In this document: piece after piece, positions 44,021 to 53,332 of the stretch
Position numbering within the stretch: the stretch's first letter is position 1
How the letters are laid out: every line of letters starts with the position of its first letter
Assembly: GCA_963766375.1 (NCBI GenBank)
Contig: CAVXZG010000002.1
Coordinates: 37,948 to 101,947, forward strand
Direction of reading: 5' to 3'
DNA: 64,000 nucleotides
Origin: AC-32 sp963766375
GTDB taxonomy: Bacteria; Actinomycetota; Thermoleophilia; Gaiellales; Gaiellaceae
Position numbers and translations under genes: made by a program
Notes under the pieces: model-generated
Database searches by the model: none
What the model saw: the letters and a program-made list of their open reading frames with translations, nothing else
What the model was told of the DNA's origin: nothing

Positions 44021-44395
44021 ATGGTGTTTCGTCTCGCAGTGGCCTGGGCCGTCAACGCTGCCGCACTTTGGGTTGCCGACGTGCTCTTCACGGGGGTCCG
44101 AATCGACGGCTGGAAGGCGTACCTGATCGGAGCAGCGGTGCTGGGAATCGCCAACGGGATCATCAAGCCGGTGCTCGCGCTCCTGACCCTCCCGCTGATC
44201 ATCCTCACGCTCGGGCTCTTCCTGCTCGTGATCAACATCGCGATGCTGGCGCTGGCCGAATGGATCGCCCCGGACTTCTCGATCACCGGGTTCTGGACCT
44301 ACGTCGGCACGGTCGTGATCATCTGGATCGTGAACGTGGTCGGGTATTCCGTGATGGACAGGCTCGAGAGCCCGGGCACCACCCAGCTCGCCTAG
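44021..44395 (+). CDS. Phage-holin-superfamily IV membrane protein
   Basis: The 124-residue protein has four membrane segments and 'ANGIIKPVLALLTLPLIILT', the hallmark of the mycobacterial-type four-helix holin family (DUF360-like, YvlD). In free-living bacteria these are housekeeping membrane proteins of unknown role, not signs of a phage. Its stop TAG shares the palindrome CTAG with the stop of the convergent holB gene. Confidence 0.85.
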   Translation: MVFRLAVAWAVNAAALWVADVLFTGVRIDGWKAYLIGAAVLGIANGIIKPVLALLTLPLIILTLGLFLLVINIAMLALAEWIAPDFSITGFWTYVGTVVIIWIVNVVGYSVMDRLESPGTTQLA

Positions 44396-45474
44396 CCGAC
44401 CGCCAGGACACCGCTGAAAGCGCGGCGCAGCTCGATGAAGAGCGCCTCCAGCGCGAGCGCCGGCGAGAGCTGGAACTCCTCGAAGGAGCGCCACGACTCC
44501 CGTACGAGCTCGGCTGCGCGCTCGGCTCCCTCGAGCCGCTCGAGTGTGCCGTCCTCCTGCAGCGCCTCGGCCAGGTCGACGTGCACGAGCGCCTTGTCGG
44601 CACCCGCTGCGGCAGCGACGAGGTCGCGGTACCAGGACGCGAGCTCCTCCAGCGACGCCAGCAGCTCCTCGCGCTCGGCGCCGCGCCCGGCCCGGCGCAC
44701 TCGCTGCTCGGCTTCGCGCGCGGTCAGGTCGTAGCCCTCGATCGCCGCCTCCTCCTGCTCCTTGGCCTCCGCCCCGCGCTTCCGCGCGCCATCGAGCAGC
44801 CGCGCTGCGGCCTTCGCGGGGTCGAAGCTCTCGGCCGTGTAGACCGAGCGCGCCGTTTCGAGCAGCACCTCGCGCCGCTTGGCCGCCGCCGGATCGAGGA
44901 GCCGCTCCGCACGGTCGAGCCGCCCGCTCGCCACGCGCGCGATCGAGGTCGCCTGCTCCACGGTGAGCTCCGGCGCGCGCGCCTGCACCGCCTCTCGCAC
45001 CGCCCGCTCCGAGAGCCTCCGGAACGGAATCGCCTGGCAACGGGAGCGGATCGTCTCCGCCAGCGAGCCCACCTCGTCGGCCACGAGCACGATCACCGCG
45101 TACTCCGGCGGCTCCTCGAGATCCTTCAGGAGCGCGTCGGCAGCCTCCTCGTTCAGCAGGTGCGCGCCGAAAACGAGGTAGACGCGGCGGTCGGCCTCGA
45201 ACGGGCGCATGTGCAGGTCGCGGCGCATCTCGCGCACTGCGTCGATCCGGATCAGGTCGCCGAGCGGCTCGAGCACGTACAGGTCGGGGTGCGAGCGGCG
45301 CTCGACGCGCGCGTCGCCGCCGAGCAGCTCCGAGGCGAACGCGACCGCCGTCGCGCGCTTGCCGACGCCGGCCGGCCCGTGGAAGAGGTACGCGTGCGCC
45401 GGCCCATCGGCGAGCGCGGCCGCAAGCAGGCGTTTGGCCTCGGTCTGCTCAGGAATGCTGTCGAAGCTCGCCAA
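44392..45474 (-). CDS. holB: DNA polymerase III delta' subunit
   Basis: The 360-residue clamp-loader subunit has the AAA+ fold with 'HAYLFHGPAGVGKRATAVAF' (P-loop), 'RVYLVFGAHLLNEEAADALL' and 'LIRSRC'-like sensor 1 region 'AETIRSRCQAIPFR'. The C-terminal collar is charged and diverged. The start overlaps the end of tmk by 26 bp, the common tmk-holB arrangement. Confidence 0.9.
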   Translation of the reverse strand: MASFDSIPEQTEAKRLLAAALADGPAHAYLFHGPAGVGKRATAVAFASELLGGDARVERRSHPDLYVLEPLGDLIRIDAVREMRRDLHMRPFEADRRVYLVFGAHLLNEEAADALLKDLEEPPEYAVIVLVADEVGSLAETIRSRCQAIPFRRLSERAVREAVQARAPELTVEQATSIARVASGRLDRAERLLDPAAAKRREVLLETARSVYTAESFDPAKAAARLLDGARKRGAEAKEQEEAAIEGYDLTAREAEQRVRRAGRGAEREELLASLEELASWYRDLVAAAAGADKALVHVDLAEALQEDGTLERLEGAERAAELVRESWRSFEEFQLSPALALEALFIELRRAFSGVLAVG

Positions 45475-46045
45475 TGATCTCCTCCGCGATCTCTCTGGGA
45501 GGCCGCGTGCCGTCGATGGTCGTGATCCGCTGCGGGAAGAACTCCGCGAGCTCGCGGTAGGCAGCGTCGACCCGCTCGCGGAAGTCGCCGTCCTCGCGCT
45601 CGATCCGGTCGCGGCCCTCGCCGACGCGCCGCGCCGACTCCTGCGGGTCGACCAGCAGTAGGAAGGTCCGGTCGGGGAGCAGCCCGCGGATCGCCTGCAG
45701 GTTGAGCTCGAGCACGCGCTCGAGGCCGAGGCCGCGCGCGAGGCCCTGGTAGGCGAGCGAGGAGTCGATGTAGCGATCGCAGACGACGACGGCTCCGCGC
45801 TCGAGGCTGGGTGCGATCACGTCCTCCACGAGCTGCGACCGCGCCGCGAGGAACAGCGCCGTCTCGGCCCACGGCACGACCTTGGCGTCGGCGAGCAGGA
45901 GCTCGCGGATCCGCTCGCCGAGCGCCGTGCCACCGGGCTCGCGCGTCGACACCACGTCGCGCCCGTCGGCGGCGAGCGCCTCGGAGAGGAGATTCGCCTG
46001 GGTGGTCTTGCCGGAGCCGTCGAGCCCTTCGAACGTGATGAACAC
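45449..46045 (-). CDS. tmk: Thymidylate kinase
   Basis: The 198-residue kinase makes dTDP from dTMP. Motifs are P-loop 'FEGLDGSGKTTQANLLSE', 'TREPGGTALGERIRELLL', the DRY site 'VVCDRYIDSSLAYQGLARG' and the lid region 'ARRVGEGRDRIERED'. It is coupled to holB. It is divergent from the epimerase gene with 21 bp between starts, so the promoters must overlap. Confidence 0.96.
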   Translation of the reverse strand: MFITFEGLDGSGKTTQANLLSEALAADGRDVVSTREPGGTALGERIRELLLADAKVVPWAETALFLAARSQLVEDVIAPSLERGAVVVCDRYIDSSLAYQGLARGLGLERVLELNLQAIRGLLPDRTFLLLVDPQESARRVGEGRDRIEREDGDFRERVDAAYRELAEFFPQRITTIDGTRPPREIAEEIIGELRQHS

Positions 46046-46066
46046 CGGGCACTAGGATACGGGCTC

Positions 46067-46961
46067 TTGCGGGCGATCGTCACAGGGGGCGCGGGGTTCA
46101 TCGGCTCGCATGTCGTCGAGGCGCTGCTCGAGCGCGGCGACGAGGTGCTCGCGCTCGACGACCTCTCGAACGGGAAGCGCGAGAACGTGCCCGAGGGCGC
46201 GCGGCTCGTCGTGGCGGACCTGCGCGAGCCGCTGGACAAGGACTTCGACGACGTTCGTCCCGAGGTCTGCTTCCATCTCGGCGCCCAGGTGGACGTGCGC
46301 GTGTCGGTCGAGCGGCCGGAGCACGACGCCGACGTGAACGTCCGCGGGACGATCAGGGTGCTCGAGGCCGCGCGCCGCCACGGCACGCAGGTCGTGTTCA
46401 GCTCGACCGGCGGGGCGATCTACGGGGAGTGCGACGGGCCTGCCCCGGAGGACGCCGAGCGCCGGCCCCTCGCGCCGTACGGCGTCTCGAAGCTGGCGGG
46501 CGAGGAGTACGTGGCCGCCTACAACCGGCTCTACGGCACGCGTCACGTGTCGCTGCGCTTCGGCAACGTCTACGGGCCGAGGCAGGACCCGCACGGCGAG
46601 GCGGGCGTGGTCGCGATTTTCCTCGGGAAGCTCGCAGCAGGCGAGCCGCCGAAGATCTTCGGGGACGGCAGCCAGACACGCGACTACGTCTACGCGGGCG
46701 ACGTGGCGCGGGCGACGTTGGCCGCCGCCGGTCAGGACGGCGGCGTCTTCAACGTGGGCACCGGCCAGGAGACCTCGGTGCTCGAGCTGTACGAGCTCTG
46801 CCGGCGCGCGGCGAGCTCGAAGCTCGAAGCGGAGTTTTCGCCCGCTCGCCTGGGAGAGATTCAGCGCAGCGTGCTCGACGTCTCGCGCGCGGAGCGGGAG
46901 CTCGGTTGGCGGGCCGAGGTCCCCCTGGAAGACGGTCTCCGCCGCACCTGGGAATCCATAG
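46067..46961 (+). CDS. UDP-glucose 4-epimerase-like SDR, probable 3' frameshift
   Basis: The extended SDR has the NAD motif 'VTGGAGFIGSHVVEALL', the active-site 'YGVSKLAGEEYVAAYNRLYG' (YxxxK), 'RFGNVYGPRQDPHGEAGVVA' and 'GDGSQTRDYVYAGDVARA'. It likely interconverts UDP-sugars for surface glycans. TTG start at 46067. The open frame runs on through the next gene to 47554 as Arg/Ala-rich sequence. If one G near 46950 is extra, it ends at TAG 46961, giving the normal family length of ~298 residues. Confidence 0.8.
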
Positions 46962-47018
46962 GCGTAGGCCTGCTGTCGGGAAGGATCGCGCTCGCGAGCG
47001 GCGAATCGAACGCTCCCC

Positions 47019-47507
47019 ATGGAGCACGCCCTTCAGAGTCCGCGAGATCATCCCTGGCGCACGATCGCGGTCGTGACCGCCGGGATCGCCACGCTCGAGC
47101 TGCTCGCGCTCGTCATCGTGGGCGTCACGCTGATCGCCAAGCCCATGATGCATCGCGCGCAGGCCGAAGCCGCCGCCGCGCCGGCCAAGAACAAGCAGGC
47201 GACAACTCCGAAGCGGCCCCTCCTTCCGCGCGGCTCGACCTCCGTCACCGTCTTGAACGGCAGCGGCCTTGCGGGGGCCGCCGCGGCGCAGGCCTCGCGC
47301 GTGCGCGCGCGTGGATATGTCGTGGGCGAGGTCGGCAACGCGCCCCGGACCGGCTACGGCCGAAGCGTCGTGATGTACCGCATCGGCCGCCGCCCGGAGG
47401 CTCTGCGCCTCGCGCGCGACCTGCGGATCCGGCTCGTCTCGCCGCTGGACGGCCTGCGCCCGCGCGACCTGCTCGGCGCCCAGGTCGCGGTCGTCGTCGG
47501 CGGCTAG
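47019..47507 (+). CDS. Membrane-anchored LytR_C-domain protein
   Basis: The 162-residue product has one membrane segment ('TAGIATLELLALVIVGVTLI'), a short linker and a C-terminal LytR_C domain ('TSVTVLNGSGLAGAAAAQAS' to the final 'LLGAQVAVVVGG'). LytR_C domains are found outside the membrane in cell-wall polymer proteins. It is followed directly by a terminator. Confidence 0.85.
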   Translation: MEHALQSPRDHPWRTIAVVTAGIATLELLALVIVGVTLIAKPMMHRAQAEAAAAPAKNKQATTPKRPLLPRGSTSVTVLNGSGLAGAAAAQASRVRARGYVVGEVGNAPRTGYGRSVVMYRIGRRPEALRLARDLRIRLVSPLDGLRPRDLLGAQVAVVVGG

Positions 47508-47533
47508 CCCAAGTAACAGTCTGTTACTTGGGC
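47507..47533 (+). terminator. Terminator after the LytR_C gene
   Basis: GCCCAAGTAAC and GTTACTTGGGC form a perfect 11-bp stem with loop AGTCT, followed by TTTCG. It starts at the stop codon of the LytR_C gene. Confidence 0.85.
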
Positions 47534-47550
47534 TTTCGAGGCGGGTGCCT

Positions 47551-48288
47551 ATGATCCGTTCCGTGGCGGGGGACGAGCGCAAGCAGGCCGAAATCGACTA
47601 CCCGATCGCCGTCGGCGAGGAAGGCCGCGACTGGATCCGCGGCAAGCCGTTCGGGAACGATCCGCGTGAGTCAGCCCGATTCCTGATCGACTTCGGCTAC
47701 GTCCTGCAGCTGCTCGACCTCCACGCAGGCACGAGCCTGGTCGAGCTCGGCTGCGGCTCCGGCTGGATGACCCGCTTCGCCGCGCGTCACGGCGTCCACG
47801 CCGAGGGCTACGACATCTCTCCGGAGATGATCGAGATCGCGCGTGAACAGGCGGCCGCGGAAGGCCTGGACGTCCGCTTCGAGGCAGCCGACATGGAGCA
47901 GCTCGACCTCGGCCGCCGCTTCGACACGTGCCTGCTCTACGACGCGCTCCACCACAGCCCGCGCGCCGACCTCGTGCTCGCGAGCGCCCACCGGGCCCTC
48001 AAGCCCGGCGGCCGCCTGCTGCTCGCCGAGCCCAACTGGAAGCAGCGCTTCCAGGGCCGCGACGCCTCCACCAACTACGGCGTGAGCGAGCTCGGCTACA
48101 GCCCGCGCAGGCTGAAGAGGCTTCTGCGCGATGCCGGCTTCACCGACATCCGCCGCTTCCACAACAACCGCAAGCGTCTCTTCTCGAACTCCCCGCGCGA
48201 GACCGCCGCCCACCTTGCCGAGCCGCTCGTCTACCGGTTGCTCGCGCCCTTCTGGACGCAGATCTGGCTCAGGGCGCGTGCTGCATGA
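47551..48288 (+). CDS. Class I SAM-dependent methyltransferase
   Basis: The 245-residue product has 'LVELGCGSGWMTRFAARHGV' (motif I), 'GYDISPEMIEIAREQAAAEG' and 'LKPGGRLLLAEPNWKQRFQG' (post-motif III). The C-terminal part ('LGYSPRRLKRLLRDAGFTDI') resembles small-molecule or lipid methyltransferases. The substrate is unknown. ATG 47551 is taken; an in-frame GTG lies six bases upstream. It is convergent with the ligase gene, and the 3' ends overlap by 20 bp. Confidence 0.88.
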   Translation: MIRSVAGDERKQAEIDYPIAVGEEGRDWIRGKPFGNDPRESARFLIDFGYVLQLLDLHAGTSLVELGCGSGWMTRFAARHGVHAEGYDISPEMIEIAREQAAAEGLDVRFEAADMEQLDLGRRFDTCLLYDALHHSPRADLVLASAHRALKPGGRLLLAEPNWKQRFQGRDASTNYGVSELGYSPRRLKRLLRDAGFTDIRRFHNNRKRLFSNSPRETAAHLAEPLVYRLLAPFWTQIWLRARAA

Positions 48289-50198
48289 CCGCCGCAAGCT
48301 CCTCCTGAGCCTGTGAGCCCTGCGGGTCGAGCTCGACCGCTCGCTTCAGCGCCGGGATCGCTCGCCCGTAGTCCTGCTGGCCACTCTCGAACTTGCCGAG
48401 GTAGTACCACGCCTTCCAGTCGAGCGGCTGGAGCTTCACCCCTTCGATGTAGAGCTGCCGCGCTCCCTGGAAATCGCCCAGCTGCACGAGCGCCTGCGCC
48501 TGCCAGAACAGCGGGTCGAGCGCGAGCGGGTTCAAGGACCGCGCATCCCGCGCGTCGCGGTACGCCTGGAGCGGCCGCCCGTCGGCGAGCGCCGAGATCG
48601 CGGCATCGGTGTCCCGCTTGGCAAACCACGGGGTGAGCAGCGAGAGCGCGATCGCCAAGGCCGCCACCACCGGCAAGGGCGCCAGCCAGGGCCGCGGCTC
48701 GTCCCGCACCACGCCGCCCCCGAGCAGCACGCCGATGGTCATGAAGAACGGCGCGCTCACCGCGACGAAGTCCCAGTCGAAGTCCACCAGCGAGTGCAGC
48801 AGGTATGCGAACGCGAGCACGGATAACGCCACCGCCGCCGCCTGCTCGATCCCCGCCAAGCGCCGAACGGCGCGCACCACCCCCAGCGCGGCGGCGGCGA
48901 GGAAGCCCAGGAACAGGCAGCAGCCCGACGATCCCCGTCTCGCTGAGGAACTGCAGCGGCACGTTGTGCGGCTCGGTCACGACGATGCTGTTCGTCCGCA
49001 AGAGCCGGTGCGTCAGCTCGAAGGTGCCGGCGCCCGTCCCGTGCAGCGGCTGCTTTTCGAACGCCTGCCAGGCCTCCTTCCACCAGAGCCAGCGGCTCGA
49101 CGAGCTCGCGTTGATGATCCGGCCGGGCCCCTCCTGCGCCCCTGCGTTCGTGGGCTGAGCCGTGAACTCCTTGAACCAGCCCTCGGGCTTGGACTCGACC
49201 GCGAGCGCGATCACGCCGGCCACCAACCCGACCACGAGCACGGCGAGCGCCGCCTGACCAACGAGCCGCCGGCGCCGGTCGCTCAGCGGCCGCCGCTCCT
49301 CCACGATCGAGCCCAGGTACGCGAACGCGGCCACAGCGAGGGCCGCCAACAGGAATACGACTGCGAACCACGCGCCGTCGTGAGCGCGGACTGCTGACGT
49401 CTGCCCGTCCTCCGCAAGGCCCGGCCGCGAGAAGGCCCAGACGGCCACGCCCAGCGCGGCGCCGCCGCCGAGCAGCAGCGCCGCCGCGCTCTCCACCCGC
49501 GGCCGGCCGAGCACGAGCCAGAGCACGACCGCGACCCCGCCGGCGAGCACCCCGCCGCGCGAGTAGGTCAGCAGCAGTCCCACCACGAGCGCGTAGGCGT
49601 AGAGGACCCCGAGCGCCCGCAACCAGTGCGCGTGCTCCCGCCTGGCCGCCAGCCACAGCGCCAACGGCAGCGCCATGGCGAAGAGCAGCGCGAGCGCGTT
49701 CCAGTACCCGAGCGGCGCGCTCAGCCGCGCGACCCGACCCGTGTCCGATCCGATCGAGGGCACCGCCTTCGTCAGCAAGGCCCAGCCGAGCGGCAGGGCG
49801 AGCGCGAGCGCCAGCACGTAGGCCCACGCGCGCGCCGCCCGCGGCACGAACGAGCCCACGGCGATCCCCACCACCGCGAGCGCCAGGTACACGAGCCCGC
49901 GGTTGAAGTAGTCCCACGAGCGGTCGGGCTCGATCGACCAGAGCACCGAGACCCCGTTCCAGGCGACGAAGGCGGCGAGCAGCGAGAGCGCCACGGCCGC
50001 CTCCCGCCCGAGCGCCGGGCGCGGCAGCCCGAGGAAGGCGCCGGCCCCTAGCGCAGCCACCACGAGGAGCGCCGCGAGCCCGATCCAGACGAGGCGGCCG
50101 TTCGACGAGCCCGCCGAGAACAGTGTCGCGACGGCCGCGAGGAGGCCTCCGACACCGAGCAGCGATGGCGCCGCCCAGCGATCGAAGGCCCTGCGCAT
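48269..50198 (-). CDS. O-antigen-ligase-like membrane protein with C-terminal TPR, one frameshift
   Basis: About 642 residues. Residues 1-440 hold some 11 membrane segments with the Wzy/WaaL features 'GLLLTYSRGGVLAGGVAV' and the large periplasmic loop 'GTGAGTFELTHRLLRTNS' and 'EPHNVPLQFLSETGIVGLL'. After a frame change near 48917-48922 come two more segments ('LAFAYLLHSLVDFDWDF') and TPR-like repeats ('LGDFQGARQLYIEGVKLQP', 'YGRAIPALKRAVELDPQG'). One extra C explains the break. It probably polymerises or ligates a surface glycan. Confidence 0.8.
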
Positions 50199-50321
50199 TA
50201 GGCGCGGAGGCTAACATCCAGTCACGCCGAATCTCGTGTTTACAAAGTGTTTACGCGAGGAACACTCCCGCCACAAGGACGGTCGTCAGACTCCGGGGAC
50301 GGCCTTCGGCCGAGCTATCGC

Positions 50322-50864
50322 ATGCGCAACCGTCCAGCCGCCAAACTCTCACTCCTCGTCGCTCTGGTAGCAGGCGTCGTCCTGCTCCTGGCGTTGCCCG
50401 GGCAGGCCTCGGCCGCGACGCCCGTGCTGGGAGCGGGTGATCAACGACTGGCTGAAGGACGGCCGCATCGACGGGACCTACTCGGTGAAGTGCTACCAAC
50501 AGGCGCTGAAGAACGCGCCCGAGGATCTGCGTGACTACTCCAACGTCACCGACGTGATCCAGGCGGCGATGCAGGACGCCGTCGGCAGCCCCTCGGGGAC
50601 AGGAACGGGCACGCGGCCCGGGAGAAAACCCGAGCGGCACCGGCCGACCCCGGCGACAAGCCCCGCACGACCCAGGGCGTCCCTCCCGCCTCGTACTACC
50701 GCAGAGGCATCGACAGCCTCGGCACGACCCAGGCCGACTCGCTGCCGATCCCGCTCCTGGTGCTCGCCGGCCTCGGCACCCTCTTGCTCCTGACCGCCGC
50801 CGGTCTCGCCGGCGCCAAGCGCATCAGGTCCACCCGCGGCCCGAAGCCGCCACCAGCGCCCTAG
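50322..50864 (+). pseudogene. Secreted, membrane-anchored protein, two frameshifts
   Basis: The pieces are a signal peptide 'LSLLVALVAGVVLLLALPG', then 'VINDWLKDGRIDGTYSVKCY' and 'DVIQAAMQDAVGSPSGTGT', then a Pro/Thr linker and a C-terminal anchor 'PIPLLVLAGLGTLLLLTAAG' ending in a basic tail. Frames change near 50437 and 50612. The total of 181 codons forms a sensible protein (signal, ~70-residue domain, linker, anchor) once corrected. I do not know the domain. The stop shares CTAG with the stop of the convergent gene. Confidence 0.6.
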
Positions 50865-53315
50865 CCCGAGCCCTCCAGCGCCTCGGAGACCGCCGCCTCG
50901 AACGACAGTCGGCGACCCTCCTCGCACGCGCGCTCGAACTCCGGCCCGTCTACGGCCGGAACGCCTTCCGCATACTTCTCGCGCTCGGCCTCCCACTGGC
51001 CCACGGGCGCACGCTCCGCCTCGGCCTCGAGCGCACCCCAGAGACGCCCCGCCCGGCCCGCGTTCGCCACGGACCGCCGCGTTCCGCGCGATGTGCGCCA
51101 GGGTGTAGATCAGCGCCTGCCTGTCGTCGATCTGCCTCGCCAGCTCGAGCGCACGGCGGTCCTTCCTCTCCGACTCGTCGATCCGGCCGAGCTCGAACTC
51201 GCAGTCGGCCCCGTAGGCGACCATGCTCAGCTCCCACCAGGTGAAGCCGACCTCCGCGGACATCTGCTCGCTCCGGCTGAACAATTCGAGCGCGCGCTCG
51301 AAGTCGCGCGCGTCGTGAGCGACATAGCCGAGCGCGCCGATCGCCTCGGCCTCGCCCCGGGCCGAGCCGAGCTTCCGGAAGAGCGCCAGGCTCTCCTCGA
51401 GCTGCTCCTGTGCCCGCTCGCGCTCGCCGAGCATGAGCGTGTTGATCCCGATCCGGTGGAGCAGCTCGGCGATCCCCGCCTCGTCCTCCGCCGCGCGGAA
51501 GAGCGCCAGGCTCTCCTGGTTGGCCCGCTGAGCCTGCTCGAACCTACCGGCCAGGAATGAGCATCCCGCAAAACAGCGGAGAGCCCGCGCACGAACGATG
51601 TCGGGAACACCGCCCTCCCCGAGCAGCGCCTCGAACCTGCGCATACCCTCGAACGGATCGACGATGACCCAGAAGTTCTCGAGCGCGATCGCGAGCTGGA
51701 GGGCGCGCTCGAGGTCGCCCGCGGCGGCAAGCCAGTCGATCGCCGCCCGCAGGTTCTCCTGTTCCGGCGGCAGGATGTCGTACCGCCGTCCGTAGTCGTG
51801 CTCGGCCGACATGGCGGCCGACTCCGCGAGCGCGAGGAAGAAGTCCGCATGGGCGCGGCCGAGCTCCTCGGCCTCCCCGGACTCGTCGAGCCGCTCCCGC
51901 GCGTACTCGCGGATCGTGGCGAGCATCGAGTAGCGCTCTTCTGCGAAACGAACGAGGCTCTTGTCGACGAGCGAATGCAGGCCGTCGAGATCCGCTCCCG
52001 CAATCTGCTCTGCGGCTTCGAGCGAGCAGCCGCCCGTGAACACCGCCAGCGCGCGGAAGAGGCGCTGCTCGTCAGGCGCGAGGAGCTCGTAGCTCCAGTC
52101 GATCGTGGCCCGCAGCGTGCGCTGCCGCTCGGGCGCGTCGCGCGCGCCTCCGGTCAGCAGCGGCAGGCTCTGCTCCAGCCGCTCGAGGATCTGGGCCGGC
52201 GAGAGCGCCTTCACTCGCGCCGCCGCCAGCTCGAGCGCCAGGGGCAGGTAGTCGAGTCGCCGGCAGATCGCACGCAGCGAGCCGTCGTCCTCGAACCCCG
52301 GCCGGATGGCTCGCGCGCGCGAGAAGAAGAAGCCCACCGCTTCCTCCTCGACGAACGGCGGCACCGGGTACTCCTGCTCGCCCGCAAGTCGAAGCGGCTC
52401 GCGGCTCGTCACGAGGAGCTCGAGCCTCGGGCAGGACGCAAGCAGCTCGCCCAGCGCCGGCGCCGCCTCGACCACCTGCTCGAGGTTGTCCAGCAGAAGC
52501 AGGATCTGGCGGTTGGCGACGTGCTCGGCGAGGTCGCCCTTCGCTCCCAGCGTCGAGGCGATCGCCGGCAGGACGAGCCCCGCGTCGCTGACCGCCTGCA
52601 GCCCGACCCACCAGACGCCGTGCTCGCGCTCATCGACGACCTCGGCGGCAGCCTGGACCGCCATGCGCGTCTTGCCTGAGCCGCCGGGCCCGGTCAACGT
52701 CAGCACCCGCCCGTTTCCGTGCCGCAGCAGGACGAGCACCTCGCCCAACTCCTTTTCCCGCCCGACGAACGGCGTCGGCTGCAAGGGCAGGTTCGACTGG
52801 TTCAGCGACTTGAGCGGCGGGAACTCCGCATCGCCCACCTGGTAGAGCGGCTCCGGAGCGGTCAGGTCCTTCAAGCGGTGCAGCCCAAGCGGCCGCAGGT
52901 CTGCATCTTCGACGGCGAGCTTCGTCCGCTCCGAGACCAGCACCTGGCCGCCGTGGCCGGCCGAGCAGATCCGCGCCGCCTTGTGCACGTCGACTCCCAC
53001 GTAGCCCTCGCGCGTCAGCAGCGGCTCGCCGGTGTGAAGCCCCATCCGCACTCGCACCGGCCCGGTCGTCAGCTCCTCCTGCGCCTCTCGAGCCGCGCCC
53101 AGCGCTTCCTCCGCGTCGGGAAAGGCGACGAAGAACGCGTCCCCCTGCGTGTCGACCTCGACGCCGCCGTGCGCCGCGAACGCCTCGCGCAACGCACGCC
53201 GGTGCACGTCGAGCGACTCCGCGTACGCCGAAGCCCCGAGCTCGTGCAACAGCGCCGTCGAGCCCTCGATGTCGGTGAAGAGAAACGTGACGGTGCCGGC
53301 CGGAAGCTCGCGCAT
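50861..53315 (-). CDS. Adenylate-cyclase-domain / NB-ARC-type ATPase / TPR regulator, one frameshift
   Basis: About 818 residues in three parts. The N-terminal class III cyclase-like domain has 'VTFLFTDIEGSTALLHELGA' and 'DTQGDAFFVAFPDAEEAL'; the usual catalytic Asn of NxxxR is His in 'VHKAARICSAGHGGQVLVS'. An ATPase domain follows with P-loop 'LTLTGPGGSGKTRMAVQAA', 'ILLLLDNLEQVVEA' and 'LLVTSREPLRLAGEQEY'. A TPR-rich C-terminus completes it. A frame change near 51052-51063 is fixed by removing one G. There is no LuxR-type DNA-binding domain, so the output is unclear. It follows the intact MmpL gene by 17 bp. Confidence 0.85.
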
Positions 53316-53332
53316 CCGCCAATGATGCGGGC

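Noticed and set aside
44021..44395. Holin-like gene as evidence of a prophage
   Set aside because: The family is common in chromosomes next to housekeeping genes, and no other phage genes are near.
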